The position numbers and the translations under genes were made by a program. 64,000 nt of DNA from Marsupella aquatica. Its lineage: Eukaryota; Marchantiophyta. The stretch is taken from assembly GCA_973895155.1 (NCBI GenBank), contig OZ316898.1, positions 18,042,001-18,106,000 on the forward strand, in the 5' to 3' direction. Below the pieces are notes generated by a model that was given only the letters and a program-made list of their open reading frames with translations, ran no database searches and was not told the DNA's origin. Positions 48,325 to 61,655 of the stretch are shown here, in pieces; positions within the stretch are counted from its first letter, which is position 1; each line of letters starts with the position of its first letter.

Positions 48325-49283
48325 GAGGGATTTGCTTCATTGATCACTAAAATGAAACTTGTTAAGTCTTTTCCAAAAATTTTGGTCACGTCAATAATAA
48401 CGACAATAAACAAGATTTGTTTATTTTGTGAATCAAATTTATAATTTTCATTTATGTTTATATTAATTTGTATGTAAATTTTGGGATGTTATATCATAAA
48501 AATAAAAGTAAAAATATTGAAAATACAAAAAACAAGAGAATTAAAATTATCACTATATAATCATTTTAATTATATTTCTAATTTTAAAATTTAAATTCAA
48601 AAATATTTTTTATATAATAAATAATGATTAATAATTAACTTGATAATTTCCTTGTTAAACCACAATTCCCAATATGTAAAGATATTTCATATTGTACGGC
48701 CATTAATGTTGAAAACAGCACATAAAAACCCAGGATCTAGGAGAAGGAATGGCTGGAATCTTGAAAGTTCATCGAATTTTATACTCAAAACTATTTACTC
48801 ATTCTCAAAACAAAAAATACCCAATCGTAGATCTCATTGAGATCTTTCTTTTGCACCCTAGATCGCCTTCTAACATGGATGAATAAGATTTTTAGAGGCA
48901 TTACAAAATAGATGACAAAGATCGTAAAATCAACAAAATCGATGGCTAGGAAGGCTTGGATTTGTTTAATTTTTCATTTGAAAAATATTAACCCATTTGC
49001 AAAATGGACAGAACCCATCCATAGATCTATTTGAGATTTTTCTTTTGAGCCATAGATTGGCCATTATAATGGACGGACGAGATTTTTGGAGATAAGAAAT
49101 GGAGACAGCTCAGATCGACTCTTCCCCCTGATTTTATTAGCCAAGGGATCCACGAACTAATTACTTGAAAGGTCCAGATTTGAGACTAAAAGGTCCATCA
49201 ATTGTCCAGATTGGGAAAAAATATTCAGAGAGTTAATTAAGCAAACTTTTTGTAGAAGAGGGTCTATTAAACATATCTCTCCC
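48325..49283. mobile_element. Probable Mutator-like element, eroded, ~960 bp
   Basis: The right end (revcomp GAGAGATATGTTTAATAGAC) clearly belongs to the family at 31204 and 38999. A matching but diverged left end GAGGGATTTGCTTCATTGA is at 48325. Flanks TTTTGCCAA and TTTTGCCAT share 8 of 9 bases, although two extra bases are needed at the right edge. The interior is very AT-rich with a loose ~220-bp internal repeat around GATCT...GAGAT. No coding capacity. Confidence 0.5.
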
Positions 49284-51146
49284 TTTTGCCATAATGGTTA
49301 GTGTTTGCTCTTCTAAAGAGAAGAGGCTCAAAAGATTTTTTATCATCTTTCTATCTCTAATTCACTGCAGGTAATCACACATCAATAGACATCAAAATGT
49401 GGTAATAGACTAGGTGCCCTTATTGATTTTTAAAAAATAATGGAGTTTATCCACATCAAAATGTGCTGGTAGACTAGGTGCATTTCATGATTCGAAGAAA
49501 ATAATAAAATTTATCCACACCAAAATGTGATAATAGATTTATCATAGTATACCACACATAAAAATATTTTAATATATTATGTGTATTTATTTATATATTT
49601 TAAAATTAATGAAGTTTATCATGCTATGGAATAATCTCATAATTTTTTATGTCATATTTTGATGGACAATTATGGGGACACATAAAAATTAGCTAATTTT
49701 GGCCAAAAGTGATAAAAAGCTTTTCGGAAGGTGTAATCTGGACAATTTTCGTCATAAAAAAAGCTGCTCTGGATCTCACCTCCCAACATCTGGGGAGAGT
49801 CGGGCAGCCGGGCAGGCAGGTACACAAGTACAGGTGACTGATCCGTACTTGTACTTGGTCAGAGATTTTCAACTGGAAAAAGCAGTTTTATTCTTTTCAC
49901 TAGTGGTCATTTAAATTCTCATCAGTCAACAAGTTCTCTTAGAAGAGCTGACACGTAAGCAAAACATGGCACTGTTTGCCAATTTCAACGCACTTTGCCT
50001 TACGTAAAGTGTTCCCTCCCCATTTCCCAAACTTGCCCCAAGTAGTCCAACAACTTCGGAGAACGGGTGGTCGGGCAGGCAGGAACACTACTGTAGTCCC
50101 GGGAGCACAGTGATTACCATGTTACTAAAATGGTTTGCACAAATAATAAAAAACTGCCAAAATTCTACCTCTCAACAACAATGGGCTCGTTTAGTATATA
50201 TCAAAGTGCCAAAAAATACAAACGAACCGGGAAAGAGGATCCCACAGATAAAGCAATCCAATAAAAGGAAAGAATCAGAAAAGCCAAGAGACCAAACAAA
50301 GCAAGAAGTCCCCTCTCACAACCAAAGATACACTACAAAAACCCAGAGCCCCCAATGGAGCAAGGAAGACACAAACACATGTTCTTCCCAGATATGCACA
50401 AAGGTCATAAGTTTTGAGTAGAATGTTGTAATCTGTAAAAGTTTTGATTGCATTTTATCTTATGAATAAAAATAAAACTAAACTATAACCCCAAGAGCCA
50501 CACCATGATGATGATGATGATGCACATGTATGATCATTTTTGTCATCATTTTTATTCATGTTAAAAAAATAGACATTCAAGCCCCATCTTATATATGAAT
50601 GGCCAGGAAAGGGAGATATGAGTTCTAGATTTCTAGAGTGAAGTCTCTAGACCATGATTATAGGATTCTACCATGTGGATAGAAAGTATTATCTTATGAT
50701 ATGTATGATTGTTAAAATGATGGGCTAGACATGGTTTTTATTTCATTGACCTTCAAATAATGAGAATAATAAATATATTTTGTTGACATTTATTGTCCTC
50801 TCCTAATTACTCTCTTGTATTCACTTTCAAATAGGGGGTAGTTGGGGCTAGTAAATATATAATCACAATCAAAAGTCACTCTTTTGTCTAGACTGAAGCT
50901 TGTAGTCTGGGCTGCCTAGTAAATATATAATCACAATCAAAAGTCACTCCTTTTGTCTAGATTGAAGCTTGTAGACTTTGCATCCAAGAACATAATTGAC
51001 AATGCGAACAATGTTGAAAGTGAGAATTGTTGGGGATAATCCTTATCCCGAGACACCATGCACATGTAAACACCATACAAAATAGTTGACACAGTGAGTT
51101 CATGATTCACCTCACGACTGAGGCTACGTCCACGAGAAATCAAGAG
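49284..51146. other. AT-rich intergenic DNA
   Basis: No gene is supported. A direct repeat of TCGGGCAGGCAGG occurs near 49800-49825 and 50070-50085, and a GAT microsatellite at about 50505-50525. The 69-bp tandem duplication at 50847-50985 is listed separately. Confidence 0.45.
50847..50985. repeat. 69-bp direct tandem duplication
   Basis: Units begin CTAGTAAATATATAATCACA at 50847 and 50916 and end TGAAGCTTGTAG. Nearly identical, so recent. Confidence 0.92.
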
Positions 51147-51154
51147 ACCTTTAC

Positions 51155-51452
51155 CTTGGGGGCCTCACTATATGGGGACCTCTGAGCCATCACCTGTGAC
51201 GTTTTTAGGCCTCGGACCCCCTCAAATATAAAACAAATTTAAAAATTTAACCCCTATAGAGTTAGAACATGCTTGGAATATTCCAAAACGTAAATTAAAA
51301 AGACCCTAATGTTCTTACAAGTCTCAAAATTTAATGAAAAAGACCCTATTGTTCTTCTACAAAAAAAATTAAGTCTTCTCTTAGAACCAATAAAATGACC
51401 CTATCCTTCGTCGTCCGTGATATGTCATTTTTGTGGAAGTGAAACCCCCGAG
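51155..51452. mobile_element. hAT-type MITE copy, 298 bp
   Basis: Begins CTTGGGGGCCTCAC and ends GTGAAACCCCCGAG, flanked by identical 8-bp repeats ACCTTTAC at 51147-51154 and 51453-51460. The interior holds the family blocks GGAATATTCC and repeated GACCCTA-TGTTCTT. Confidence 0.9.
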
Positions 51453-51974
51453 ACCTTTACTTCTCTCTTGCTCCACTCCAACAATGAACTGAAGATCCAC
51501 CAGGGGCTGGCATCAACCATGGTTATATACAACATGCATCACTGCTAACCTAAGCTAAGTCCTAACCTGAGTTAGCCTAATTGCAATTAGTACTAGAGTC
51601 ACAAGACTAAGAGCAATACTCAACCAGAATACAAACAAAGAAACATGGATTGGGGTGGACTATAAATCGCAATGCATAACTAAAAAAGAAAGGGGAGATG
51701 GGCAAGATAATGGCAAATAGTAATTAAAAGCAATTGCAACGTTCGTTGTTTTTGGCCACCTCCGCTATTTAGGTTCAAAGAATGGGTAATGGGACTACGG
51801 TAGTCTGTAAAAGTCTAGAAACAAATAAAATAAACTCCTGGCCCTATAACGAACCAAGTCACCAACCAGGTAGTTGATAGCGAGGCAGTTGGATTAGAAA
51901 AATAGGGGTCATGCAAGAATTTCTTTTTGCTCGTGCTAGGAAAAATTTTGTTGTTTGCTCGCACGTTACATTTG

Positions 51975-53025
51975 TAACCCATAACTTATGTACTAAGTAT
52001 TTAGCCCTTCTCACTCCTATATTCATTTGTTTCGTGTTTTGAAATACTTCTGTAAGGGAAGTAATACTTAAGGTACTTAATATTTGCTCTCTTTAGTTAT
52101 TTTCTTTCAATTTTTTTGAATTACTCATACCTAAAAGTATTTCTCCAGAGCATAGTCTTACCTGAACTTCAGGAAGGTGAACCAATGGTTTTGCGTGCTA
52201 TCCAAGTGCTATTTTTTCAAAGTTGTTGTTAGCAAATACATCATGTGGGACTTAAACAATTCTTTGATAATGTTTTTCCAAAAACATTTTTGGAAATATT
52301 TATGCTAGACGTGAGCATTTACTTGGTGTCAGTTGTGTGATATGTTCTTTTAGATGTGAACACCTAGGTAGAGTATATCAGGCAATTGACACAATGCCAC
52401 TTGAAGAACAATTTTTATTCTTTAGCTTAGTACACAAGGCGTTAATTGAATTCACAAGGCATCAATTGAATTCATGAAAATGAGCATATAGGATGCACAT
52501 AGTAACAAATGTTAAAGCAGTGATATGACCATATAATTTTGAGCTCAATGTTGGTGCAACAACCACAAAATTAGCTATCAAAATCATATCGCAATTCACG
52601 TTAAGTTTACTCAAAGTTCACTAAAAAAATTCACTTTGCATGTCACACCCTATGATATATCATGGACAGCAGCCAACAACCCTTTCTGGCTGTCAGAAAT
52701 GAAAGGAATGTTTTTTGATCCAATCCCATCTATAGTTTTTTCAAGTAAACAAAGAAACCATGTCCAATTATTAGTACTCTCAACAAGAGCCACTCTATAT
52801 GCAAGAATAACAATCCTCTGGTCTCGGTCTTGCACTGTTGTGAGAGATAGCTGCACAGGAAATTTTCTTTTTCTTTTTTGTATGAAAAGCACCAAGGGAG
52901 ACCAATGGTTGGTAGTATTGCAAGGCATTTCAAGTGGCAGAAGGACAAACAAAAGCTCGTGAGTACATGAAACAAATGAAGATGGGCACTGAAGGGCTAA
53001 ATACTTAGTATATAAGTTATATGTT
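51975..53025 (-). mobile_element. Inverted-repeat element with Mutator transposase remnant
   Basis: The left arm ACTTATGTACTAAGTATTTA at about 51980 is matched inverted near 53000 (TAAATACTTAGTATATAAGT). Similarity continues for about 60 bp, including AGCCCTTC and TTCATTTGTTTC-TGT. The arms enclose a MULE transposase fragment. A clean target duplication was not found, so the exact ends are uncertain. Confidence 0.65.
52650..52952 (-). pseudogene. Mutator-like transposase fragment
   Basis: In a 100-codon minus frame, residues about 60-100 read DRDQRIVILAYRVALVES, then NNWTWFLCLLEKTI, then PFISDSQKGLLAAVHDIS. This is the MULE transposase core pattern (V-E-S/N...W-W-F-L...SD-x-x-x-G...A). The frame ends in a stop just after HDIS, where a His/Cys-containing segment would follow in an intact protein, and sequence before about residue 55 is not family-like. 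It is a decayed relic of an autonomous element and lies inside the inverted-repeat pair listed above. Confidence 0.75.
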
Positions 53026-54595
53026 TATTTTCAAATAAGAGTACACTGAATTGCTTCTAGACAGTACATCTATAGTGGTTACATAGTATGGTACAATTAA
53101 AAAATATATAAATAATAATATGACAGGTCATGAGAAAGGGACAAGGGCCCCTTTAAGTATATTTGAGAAGTTAAGGGCTAGTAAGGAATATCTTTAGGTA
53201 GAGGGCCCCATCAAGTATTTTGCTGCAGGGGCAGGGCTGTGAGCTGGTCACTGGTGCTATCTCAAGCTCAAAGCCCAAAACATCGGCAAAAAGTATTTTG
53301 GCTTTATTGCTCAATAAAAACATTTTAGTAAATGGCTGACAAATCAGACTTTAGCACGAGAGGTTGTTTTATTTCCCCAAACCTTGTTTCGGGCTTGGTC
53401 AGAAATATCGGACAGGTACGAGTTAGGCAGAATAAATGCAGCCTTGACTACCTTGAGTTCTATACTTCTATTGTTCTAACTTCTAAGCTTCGTTCCTGTT
53501 CAATAAAAACATTTTTTAAAGGGTGTGACGAATCAGAGTTCAATAAGTGAGGTTGTTTTGTTCTCTTCGATGTTACTATGATTTTGTGAATGATTTCTGG
53601 ACAGTAGCAAGCTTGGACAGGTGAATGTGCATCCATTTCCCTGGTTGGAAACATTTGAAGCCTCATTAGCATTTACATTCACAGGTTAAATCTGAACTTG
53701 AAGTCTAGAGACTTACCTAGGTACAAGCTACTGTAGATGGTTGTTCAGAAATTTGGGAAACAAAAGTAACATCTAGACTGTTCACTGTATTTAGTCTTAC
53801 CTTTGAATTAGAGTTTGTAGGTAACTAACCTATCCTAGCCCTAATTTGTGAGTCCCTCAGCAAAAAAACTAACATGCAGTGTAGGTGGGTTTCCTTACTA
53901 ATGTTAATTTGTTGCAATTCCATGATGGAGAGTGATTCACGTTTGTCAAATCCTATGACTGCTCCACCATAGCAATCTTTCATTTTCTATTTTGCTCAAG
54001 ATCTTGCTCCGGACACAAATGCGCACAATGTGTCTTCCTTGATTAATTCATTATGCTCTGTGGCCAAGTTATGCTCCAAACAATTATGTGCACAAACAAA
54101 TTCAGTATTAGCCTAATCTTCTTAATGATTAGTGTTAATCCATGTTAGCATTGGTAGCTTACATTGAAGAGTAACAGGGAAACAAATCTGGACACTGTTG
54201 GTCAAGATCAATTAGGTTGAAGCTCAGAAAACCGGAATCTCCAGGTGGCACTTTCACCACCTCCCGCCCCACAGATATTTCTTACAATATCTTTAATCAT
54301 GGGCTTGCTAGCCATACCCTTCCATATGACCATATTGGTGGACTGTTCCTGGAAGCTTCATTTATTACAAGTCTTTGGGTCCCACTTTTAGATGTTGGGG
54401 GCCCGCCCATTGCCTTAAAAGCCTGACCTCTAATTTTTTGAAGTGTGCAAAGGGCTTTGGTGAGCCCCACTTTGGGTTGGGAGTTTTGTTCAAAAGTTCG
54501 TTGACTTTTAAAGCTTGAATTCACCTCACTTACCACAATGAAGACTACTACTGTTTGGCTAAGCTACAGTAGCTTGCTAGGAAGACTACTGTGTA

Positions 54596-54670
54596 ACCCT
54601 AATCCACACAAATTGAGAAAGTGGCACTTATGTGGATACACCCTAATCCACACAAATTGAGAAAGTGTTG
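54596..54670. repeat. 44-bp direct duplication
   Basis: ACCCTAATCCACACAAATTG followed by AGAAAGTG occurs at 54596 and 54640. Confidence 0.85.
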
Positions 54671-56542
54671 CCATAGACTGCCCTGGTTCTCTATTTGGAA
54701 GAGTACTAACTATTAACAAGGCACAAACTGGACATGCCAATCCAAAATTGAGTGCACAATTGAACATCTATCTTCTTACTTGTATAAAACAGGCGAGTCT
54801 ACTATACATGTGGGAAGGTACCACCTGAAATGGACTGGATCGAAATGCATGGCATTCGAGTAATGTGTATTATTTGACTTGATTTTCGTTAATGGAGGAG
54901 TTAAATGGGGTAGGGTTTAGTGATGGTGGTGGGGCCTAGGTCCAAATTTTTAGGACATTTGGTTCAAGATTTCCTGATGGTATTCTTAGATGGGCCTCTC
55001 TGCATTATATCTGGTGGTGGAGATTTGGTTCTACTTGGTGGTACTGTTGCTGGACTGTTTAGGTAGTTGGACTAGTTCTGATTATTCTGCAAAGTGACTC
55101 AATTTAGCTCTTTTTTTCTGTATTAACATTGACATGAGCCACAACAAAGGTTTGGTCCCACTTTTAGATCAGGTTTGTACCCAAGCCAAAGCACTACACT
55201 TTGAACTCGAACACTGTTTTGTCCAAACATGCCAAAAAGACAGATGACATCATAAGCCTTTTAGGGTGCCAGAAGTGCTCTCATAACTTTTGCCCTGTGC
55301 TAGTTCTAATAAAAAATAGATATAGCGAAATTGAATTCCTTAGTACATTGAAGGGAGTTTTAAATGATATTTTGAGGCTAATAATCCCATATCACGGGGG
55401 AGGGGCCGACGAGGGGACAAGGGGGGTTTGCAGGATTGAACGGTTCAGAACAACCTGAAGTTCGATGAATTCCAGGTCATTTCAGTTTGTAAGCAGATCA
55501 CATTGAAGTATTACCAAGATTACATACTGTAGGGGTTGATGACGTAATTCCAAATTGAGGCAGAATTCGAGATTCCATATCATAGCAGTGGATCATAATT
55601 TCAAAAAGAGGCGAAACTTAATTACCACTCAAAAAAGAAACAAAAACAAATTCAACAAAATATTACAACTGCTCGTCTGTCCCATTGTGGACAGCCATGA
55701 GATCCCACCCCCCAAGATGGGAAAAAACAAACTACAAAAAGACTTGCCAGATAAAACCCTTGAGCGCAATAATTCCCTGCATCGCCGGTACCTTCGCCAC
55801 CGCCCACTCAATCGCTCTTTACTCACTTTGGAGTTTGGACGGAAGGTACCTAAATTTAGCACGCATGTAAATTCCAATCTACGGCCCACAAACTCCCGCT
55901 CGCTCCGGTATCCCCCATTCCACCCTTCGATCACGCACAGTTGCGCTTGAAATGGCCGTTGACGAGCTTTACCTGTCAGCACACGTCAGCCGTTGCCGTC
56001 GTCGCCACAGAGAGTGTCTCGGAAACTTTTGGCATCGATCTCAATTGCCCGGTCAGAAAAGTAATTGTCTTTTAATATGTTATTATTGGTAGGCGGAAAA
56101 GGAGCCATGCTCAGAAAGTACAGCTAAAAAATTAAGAACGTCCCTGGGGGTTGACTCATGGATCACCAGGAGATGCGCCCTCCCCCGATGGAGATGTTAC
56201 GGCCGTTGATGTTCCCCAACGCGTGGGTTTTTTTGCTTTCGCCAGATTGGCCAATATGAAGTAGAAGATTCTAAACCATTCTGGATCTCGCGGATGAATC
56301 TATTATTAGCATTAGATTAGATTCTAGACATATGGGGCTACAGGTGGCCATTAAATTTAGTCGAATTATGTCGTTGCAAAGTGACAAAGTGTAAAGCGGC
56401 TATTGAAGACAAAAAAGCTATTTTTGGCTTGTTTTTAGTGGATTGGAATCTAGCCAATTTTCGAACTTCTATAATATGCTGAGGTACACTACGGTAGTAC
56501 GGTGGGTTCTCTGAAAACCAATGACGAAGGAGCACGACGTGT

Positions 56543-56725
56543 CAAAGTTCAACACAGAAACACATTTTGGTTTTTCTTATTATTACTGTTTTTTTATCAG
56601 CTCTACAAAGTTCAACACATAAACGCACTTTGGTTTTTCTTATTATTACTGTTTTTTATCATCGCTTCATCGCTTCAAAATTCAACACTGAAATACACAT
56701 TGGTTTTTTCTTATTATTAGCCCCA
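56543..56725. repeat. Three tandem 63-70-bp units
   Basis: Units start CAAAGTTCAACACA at 56543, CAAAGTTCAACACA at 56606 and CAAAATTCAACACTG at 56676. Each continues with TTTGGTTTTTCTTATTATTA. Confidence 0.85.
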
Positions 56726-58090
56726 TTACGTGAATGAATAATAAAAATGTCAACAAAATATATTTTCATTCTTTGAAAGTTCATGAAATGATAAAAATTA
56801 TCATACCTGGGCCCATCATTTTAACAATCATATATATTCTAACATACTCCTTTCTATCCCCATATATTATGGTGGGGCTCTAGAATCAAAGTCTAGAGAT
56901 TTCACTCTAGAAGCCTAGACAGCAACTCTAGCTTGGCTTTATAAATTAGTTTATGGACCCCTTTCTGCTTTGTGTATTGTTTAATAACCAGGGCCACTCT
57001 AATAATAATTGTCCTGGTTAGTACCAAAATATTTTAGCAAGCATTCCCAGTAGAGATTGGCTTTATCACTGAGTTTGGATATAGCAGAATCATTTATGAA
57101 TTGCAAAGGTCAAAATCTTGATTCCTGCTTATTTCCTGTTCACCTTTGCCCCTATTTGCACCCTTATTTTCATTTATGCCCTCAATTAGAGTCATGGTCT
57201 AGATATTTATTGTAGACAGGAGGCCCAGGAAGTAGTTTGGATGGTAATTTATTAGTCAGATGAATTTAACTTGTTCGGTTCCATATTGTTCCACAAAGTC
57301 AAGAAAAGATACTATTTATGGCAAAACTTGTCATGGCTAGTGGTGGTTTAAGGGGATATTCAGCTATTAATATTTAGTGTACATATTGGGCAAACCAGGA
57401 TGTCACTACGGTAGTACATTTCTTTCAATTCACCGGTTGGGTCGTCTTGCAGTAACTCGCAAAAGCTCTCCTTCCCTTCCCCTGGTTTTCTTTGTCCATC
57501 AAAGAATCAATTCCTCCATTGCTTTGTCGTCACCAAAATCTTGGCCTTGTAAAACTCCTCTCCTCTCCGATCCCAAACAGCAGGGGTTCATTGCCGTTAA
57601 CACTTGGGTGCTCTGAAGAGCTCTTAATGGACTCTTCCTTGGTCTCCTTCTGTTTTCGTATGAGTCTAAGCTTACTTTATGTCACTGACATGTGAAAAGG
57701 TGTTTTTCCTCGTCCCAGTCCTGATTCATGTCATAATTACTAATCCGCTGTTGAATCCCTTGTGAGACTCAAATGGACTCCCAAACTTTTTGGTGAACCT
57801 GAACTCAAATTAGATGCATCATAGCCATTTTAGCTCGCCTGGAACTATCATAGTATCATCCATTCCGCGGGAAGGATCTCAATATAGACATCACTGTTCA
57901 TAGAATCAGTCAATTAAAGTTTGGCATTGCTTGCATCACCAGTTAATCTGATCGAGCTCTTGTATTGAAAAAGATAGAATGGCACTGACTGTTAATTTGC
58001 AATTAACTTGGTTACCATTTAACCAGATACACTGACGCGCTTATAGCCTCCATCACATTTCTCAAAGATTAGAATGTGGAATGTCGATCA

Positions 58091-58150
58091 GATTCTCTGC
58101 TGGCAAGATTCTCTGCTGGCAAGATTCTCTGCTGGCAAGATTCTCTGTTT
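58091..58150. repeat. 16-bp minisatellite, about 3.7 copies
   Basis: GATTCTCTGCTGGCAA is repeated head to tail from 58091, with the last copy diverging after GATTCTCTG. Confidence 0.95.
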
Positions 58151-60140
58151 CAAATTGTTGATTTCAATTCTTATAGTCTCAAGAAGATCAATTCCATCAA
58201 TCACTCTGGTCGCATACAAGTCCCTGGGATGACCCGGCCATGCCAGTTGTTGAATTGACTTTGCATTCACCCAGGATTGATCAACAATTTAGTCGGCATC
58301 CCTTGTATGCAATAATTGTGTTTTATCCCAATCCCTACTTGCCCCCTCTATTTATGACACCTGTGTGCAGGTGGTCTCTTCTTAATCCCGAATGTAGTCC
58401 ATGCACACATACTCGACAATATTTTCTTGTCTTGATTCAATGAGTCACAACTATCTGCTAGTGCTGAATGTAATGAATACAATATATTAGTTTGAAGTAA
58501 TTTACAAAAGTACTTTACCAATGCTTGATTTATAATTTGAGGTATCCAGCTCAGGCACATCTAACACCCTGATCCTGATGACTTAAACGAACTCGATCAT
58601 CAAAATTACTGGACATGGTTTTGTCTACTGGACATACTTACTGGAAACTCATGAAAATTAATCAACACCATTAGGATGAGGGTACATAAGAGTTCTACGA
58701 TCTAGTCTTCTGCCGATCTCAGTTTTGAGTCCTTGCTTCAATCCGCTCTTCATCCCCGCCCGAAGTAGTTTAGGGTTCAAGAGAATCATCTAACTAACTA
58801 CTTGACATGACATAGGGATTATCAAACATGAGAACTGATATGCGGCAACATTGAAAATTTTATTGAGTCATAATCAAAGGCAGGAATGAAGAAATTTGCT
58901 TACGAAAGGGAGGTACGTGATCCGACAGAGTTTGATCCTAAGCTTGTTGCAGAGAGTTACCACTCATGGGATCGATGTAGCTTCTCATTTCCACCGCTTT
59001 AGCTTCAATTGTTTCTGAGTCTGTTAGTGTGGACATTGGCTCTGTTAAAATGAAGGATTTCCTGAAAAGATGACTGGAAATGGCTTAGCAACCTACCTAT
59101 CCGATATCTTGCAACTTGTCAACATATTATAGCATATCCCATAAGTTTTGTCCTGCTACGCAATTACATCCTTTATGGACAACCAAATTTGCCACAAAAC
59201 TTACAGATGCAATGACAAGGGCAATGAACGCCGTCATGATGACTAATTTGTTGGGAGAAATGAGCACCCAAATTGCAACATTGCATCCTTGAAAGTGATC
59301 AAAGTTGTGTTTTCTTGATCGAATTCTGTCACTGCCATCCCACCACCAAAGAATTACCTTTAGAATTGGACATAAAATCCATCCAACCGATCCAACAGAT
59401 CCACATGCCTGAAGGAGAACATTCATCCCAAAACTCAAAAACAGTATTCATCCAAGGGTATTCATCAATGGCAAATAAGGGCCGGCCTCACACTAAATGG
59501 AGAGGTGGTTACTCATGGTAACAAAAACAGTTATGTGAAATAAATTTACATCATGTTTCACGGCATGGTACAGGTCCTGAGTGTTACCAAAATCCTGCCA
59601 CAAACATGAAAGGAGGAGTAATTTTATTTTGTAAACTAACCTGTTCTTGTTGCAGCGCGTCATGATGATGTGGTGCGTTGTGGAATCTCAAATTTTGGAA
59701 GGGACCTCAAGTGGGGTCTGCAATAATATTTTAACCTTCAAGTGGAAACTTTCACCAAAATTTATGAAACAGGAAAAACCAAATTACAACAAAGGGAAAG
59801 AAAAAGAGAGGACAAACAACCAAGAAGTAAAACCAAAAGCAATTGCAACCCTACAAAAGGAAAAAGAGAGAGGGAAAAGCATCTAACACTACACAAGTGC
59901 AAAGGACTAGTTCTCATGGGAAAAGGTGGCAAGCTAATGGTCCACATCTAATGTCCTAACTAAATCAGCAAGTGTCATATATAGGAAGGTCCTCTAGGGA
60001 GGCAAGTGTCTGAGGAGGTATAGTAATGCCCACTATGAGGGATCAACAATAAACTGCTCGATCTTGAGCACGTTGTAGAGCTACTGAAATGCATTGTCAA
60101 AAGTGCCTGGTGAAGATGGATAGTGGAGGTCTGGAGGGCC

Positions 60141-61343
60141 CTATCCGTTCATGAATATGATGAGAAGAAGCCCATCAAACTGATGATGAAGACCCCCAAA
60201 CATCTCAATGCAAGGGGGATAAAAGTATGAGATGAATCTTGAGTGACATATTTTTCCTCCTTTGGCGTGGCCGCTCGGGGCCCCTGATGTTGTCACCGCC
60301 ATCTCGATGATGTCCTGGCACAAAGGGTTTGCTACCACAACAACGTTGACCATCACAGACCATGGTCAGATCAACCCATAACCGTTGTGGTGGGGGACCA
60401 GGTAGCTCAAGAACCACCTCCCACCACAAGTGTACCAAAGACCTGGAGAGAATGTGAGCAATAGCATCTCTCACAACACAACTATGGTTTTACCTCCCAA
60501 ATTGCACCAAAGAAGATGGATCCCTTTGGCATGAAGTGGGTAAACCTACAAGAAGAGGGTGGGGCCACCCAGAAAAAGATGAATGGTCGTTGATAACTCC
60601 TCTAAAGACATCCGCGGATGAGGGATGACCGGATTGGCCTGAAGCCACCCGTCTGCGCCTTTCCCTCTGGAAAATAGAATCCAAGCTTGGTTCATTTCAG
60701 GTGCCTAGGCAAGGATGCTAGAGAGGGTAAAAGGTGTGCATACGCCCAACAAGGTCAGCCTGAAGATGGACAGGGTCCAAGGAGAAAAACTCCTGAAAGG
60801 AAGGTAACACGCCGCGTACAAGATCTGGTAGTGATAACTGCGCTTCTTGGAGATGAACCCTCCTCAACCTCTATTAAGAGATGAAAGTAAAAAGGGTTGA
60901 TCCTCAACAAGGAAGCGATCAGCCAACAATGAGAATGAGGCTCAAAATGAGGTGCCCACAAACCCAAAAATGTCAAAGGGGCTATGCTCTCAATGGAAGT
61001 AAACCCAAAACCACCTTGAGAAATAGGAAGTGTGAGATGTCGGTGAAGCCATGAAGATGAAAGTTAGCAAAGAACCAGGACCTAATATGGAGATAAAAGT
61101 CTCTCGAATAGAAATATCAAATGCACATAGGTGTGGACAAAGATCCTTGATAGGGGCATACCTCCTAGCAAGATAAGATGCCCTAGGGTGTAGTCATCTC
61201 AACCCGCATCTCAACAACATGAGACAAAGAAAAATCTCTCTAATGGCAATGGGCCAAACTCCCGGGGATGACTTACCCATGGCTAATAAACGCGATGCGC
61301 TCAAAATCTAAGAGACTGGGGGAGGCAAGCACCCTGCTACAAT
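60141..61343 (-). pseudogene. Decayed LINE-like reverse transcriptase, C-terminal part
   Basis: On the minus strand, pieces in shifting frames resemble the C-terminal part of non-LTR reverse transcriptases. LPISQGGFGFTSIESIAPL then TFLGLWA (about 61020-60940) matches the GG(L/F)G block. GHAKGGKICH and IEMFGGLHHQFDGLL (about 60270-60180) match the downstream K-x-x-K...C and E-x-F-G-G-x-x pattern. Stops and frameshifts are frequent, so it is inactive. A possible upstream motif (LGGPFG/LGALLAM-like) is visible at about 61730-61770 beyond the MITE at 61344, which would mean that the MITE landed inside the LINE. Confidence 0.5.
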
Positions 61344-61647
61344 CTGGGGGCCTCCCTCCAAGGGAAGTCCCATATCACGTGCACAATTTTCAAGTAATAA
61401 ACACCTAAAACTTAAGAAATAAAGTATATATTCTAGTATATTTTAGCCCCTAACTTTATAAAATATTCTAGGAATATTGCTCAATTTGGAATTAAAACCC
61501 CCTATAGTTCTTATAATTGTGAAAATTGGATTAAAACACCCCAATTTTTCTTCAACAGAAATATGAAAGTCTTCCGCACAATTGAGTTAAAAAACCCTAA
61601 CTTCTTTGTGCTCCATAGGTCAAAAGAAAAGAAGTGAGGACCTTGGG
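61344..61647. mobile_element. hAT-type MITE copy, 304 bp
   Basis: Begins CTGGGGGCCTCC and ends GTGAGGACCTTGGG. Flanks are GCTACAAT (61336-61343) and GCTGCAAT (61648-61655), 7 of 8 identical. The interior shares TCTAGGAATATTGC, AACCCCCTATAGTTCTTATA and GAAAATTGGATTAAAA with the copy at the window start. Confidence 0.8.
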
Positions 61648-61655
61648 GCTGCAAT

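Larger units (their letters stand above)
53026..60140. other. Long intergenic stretch with small repeats
   Basis: No gene is supported over 7 kb; open frames are short and without family resemblance. Small tandem repeats at 54596, 56543 and 58091 are listed separately. The motif CTAGAGATTTCACTCTAGA near 56895 belongs to the dispersed family also seen near 19180. Confidence 0.45.

Noticed and set aside
55555-55982. Opposed frames of 131 and 117 codons
   Set aside because: Both lack family features and overlap antisense. Neither could be chosen as real.
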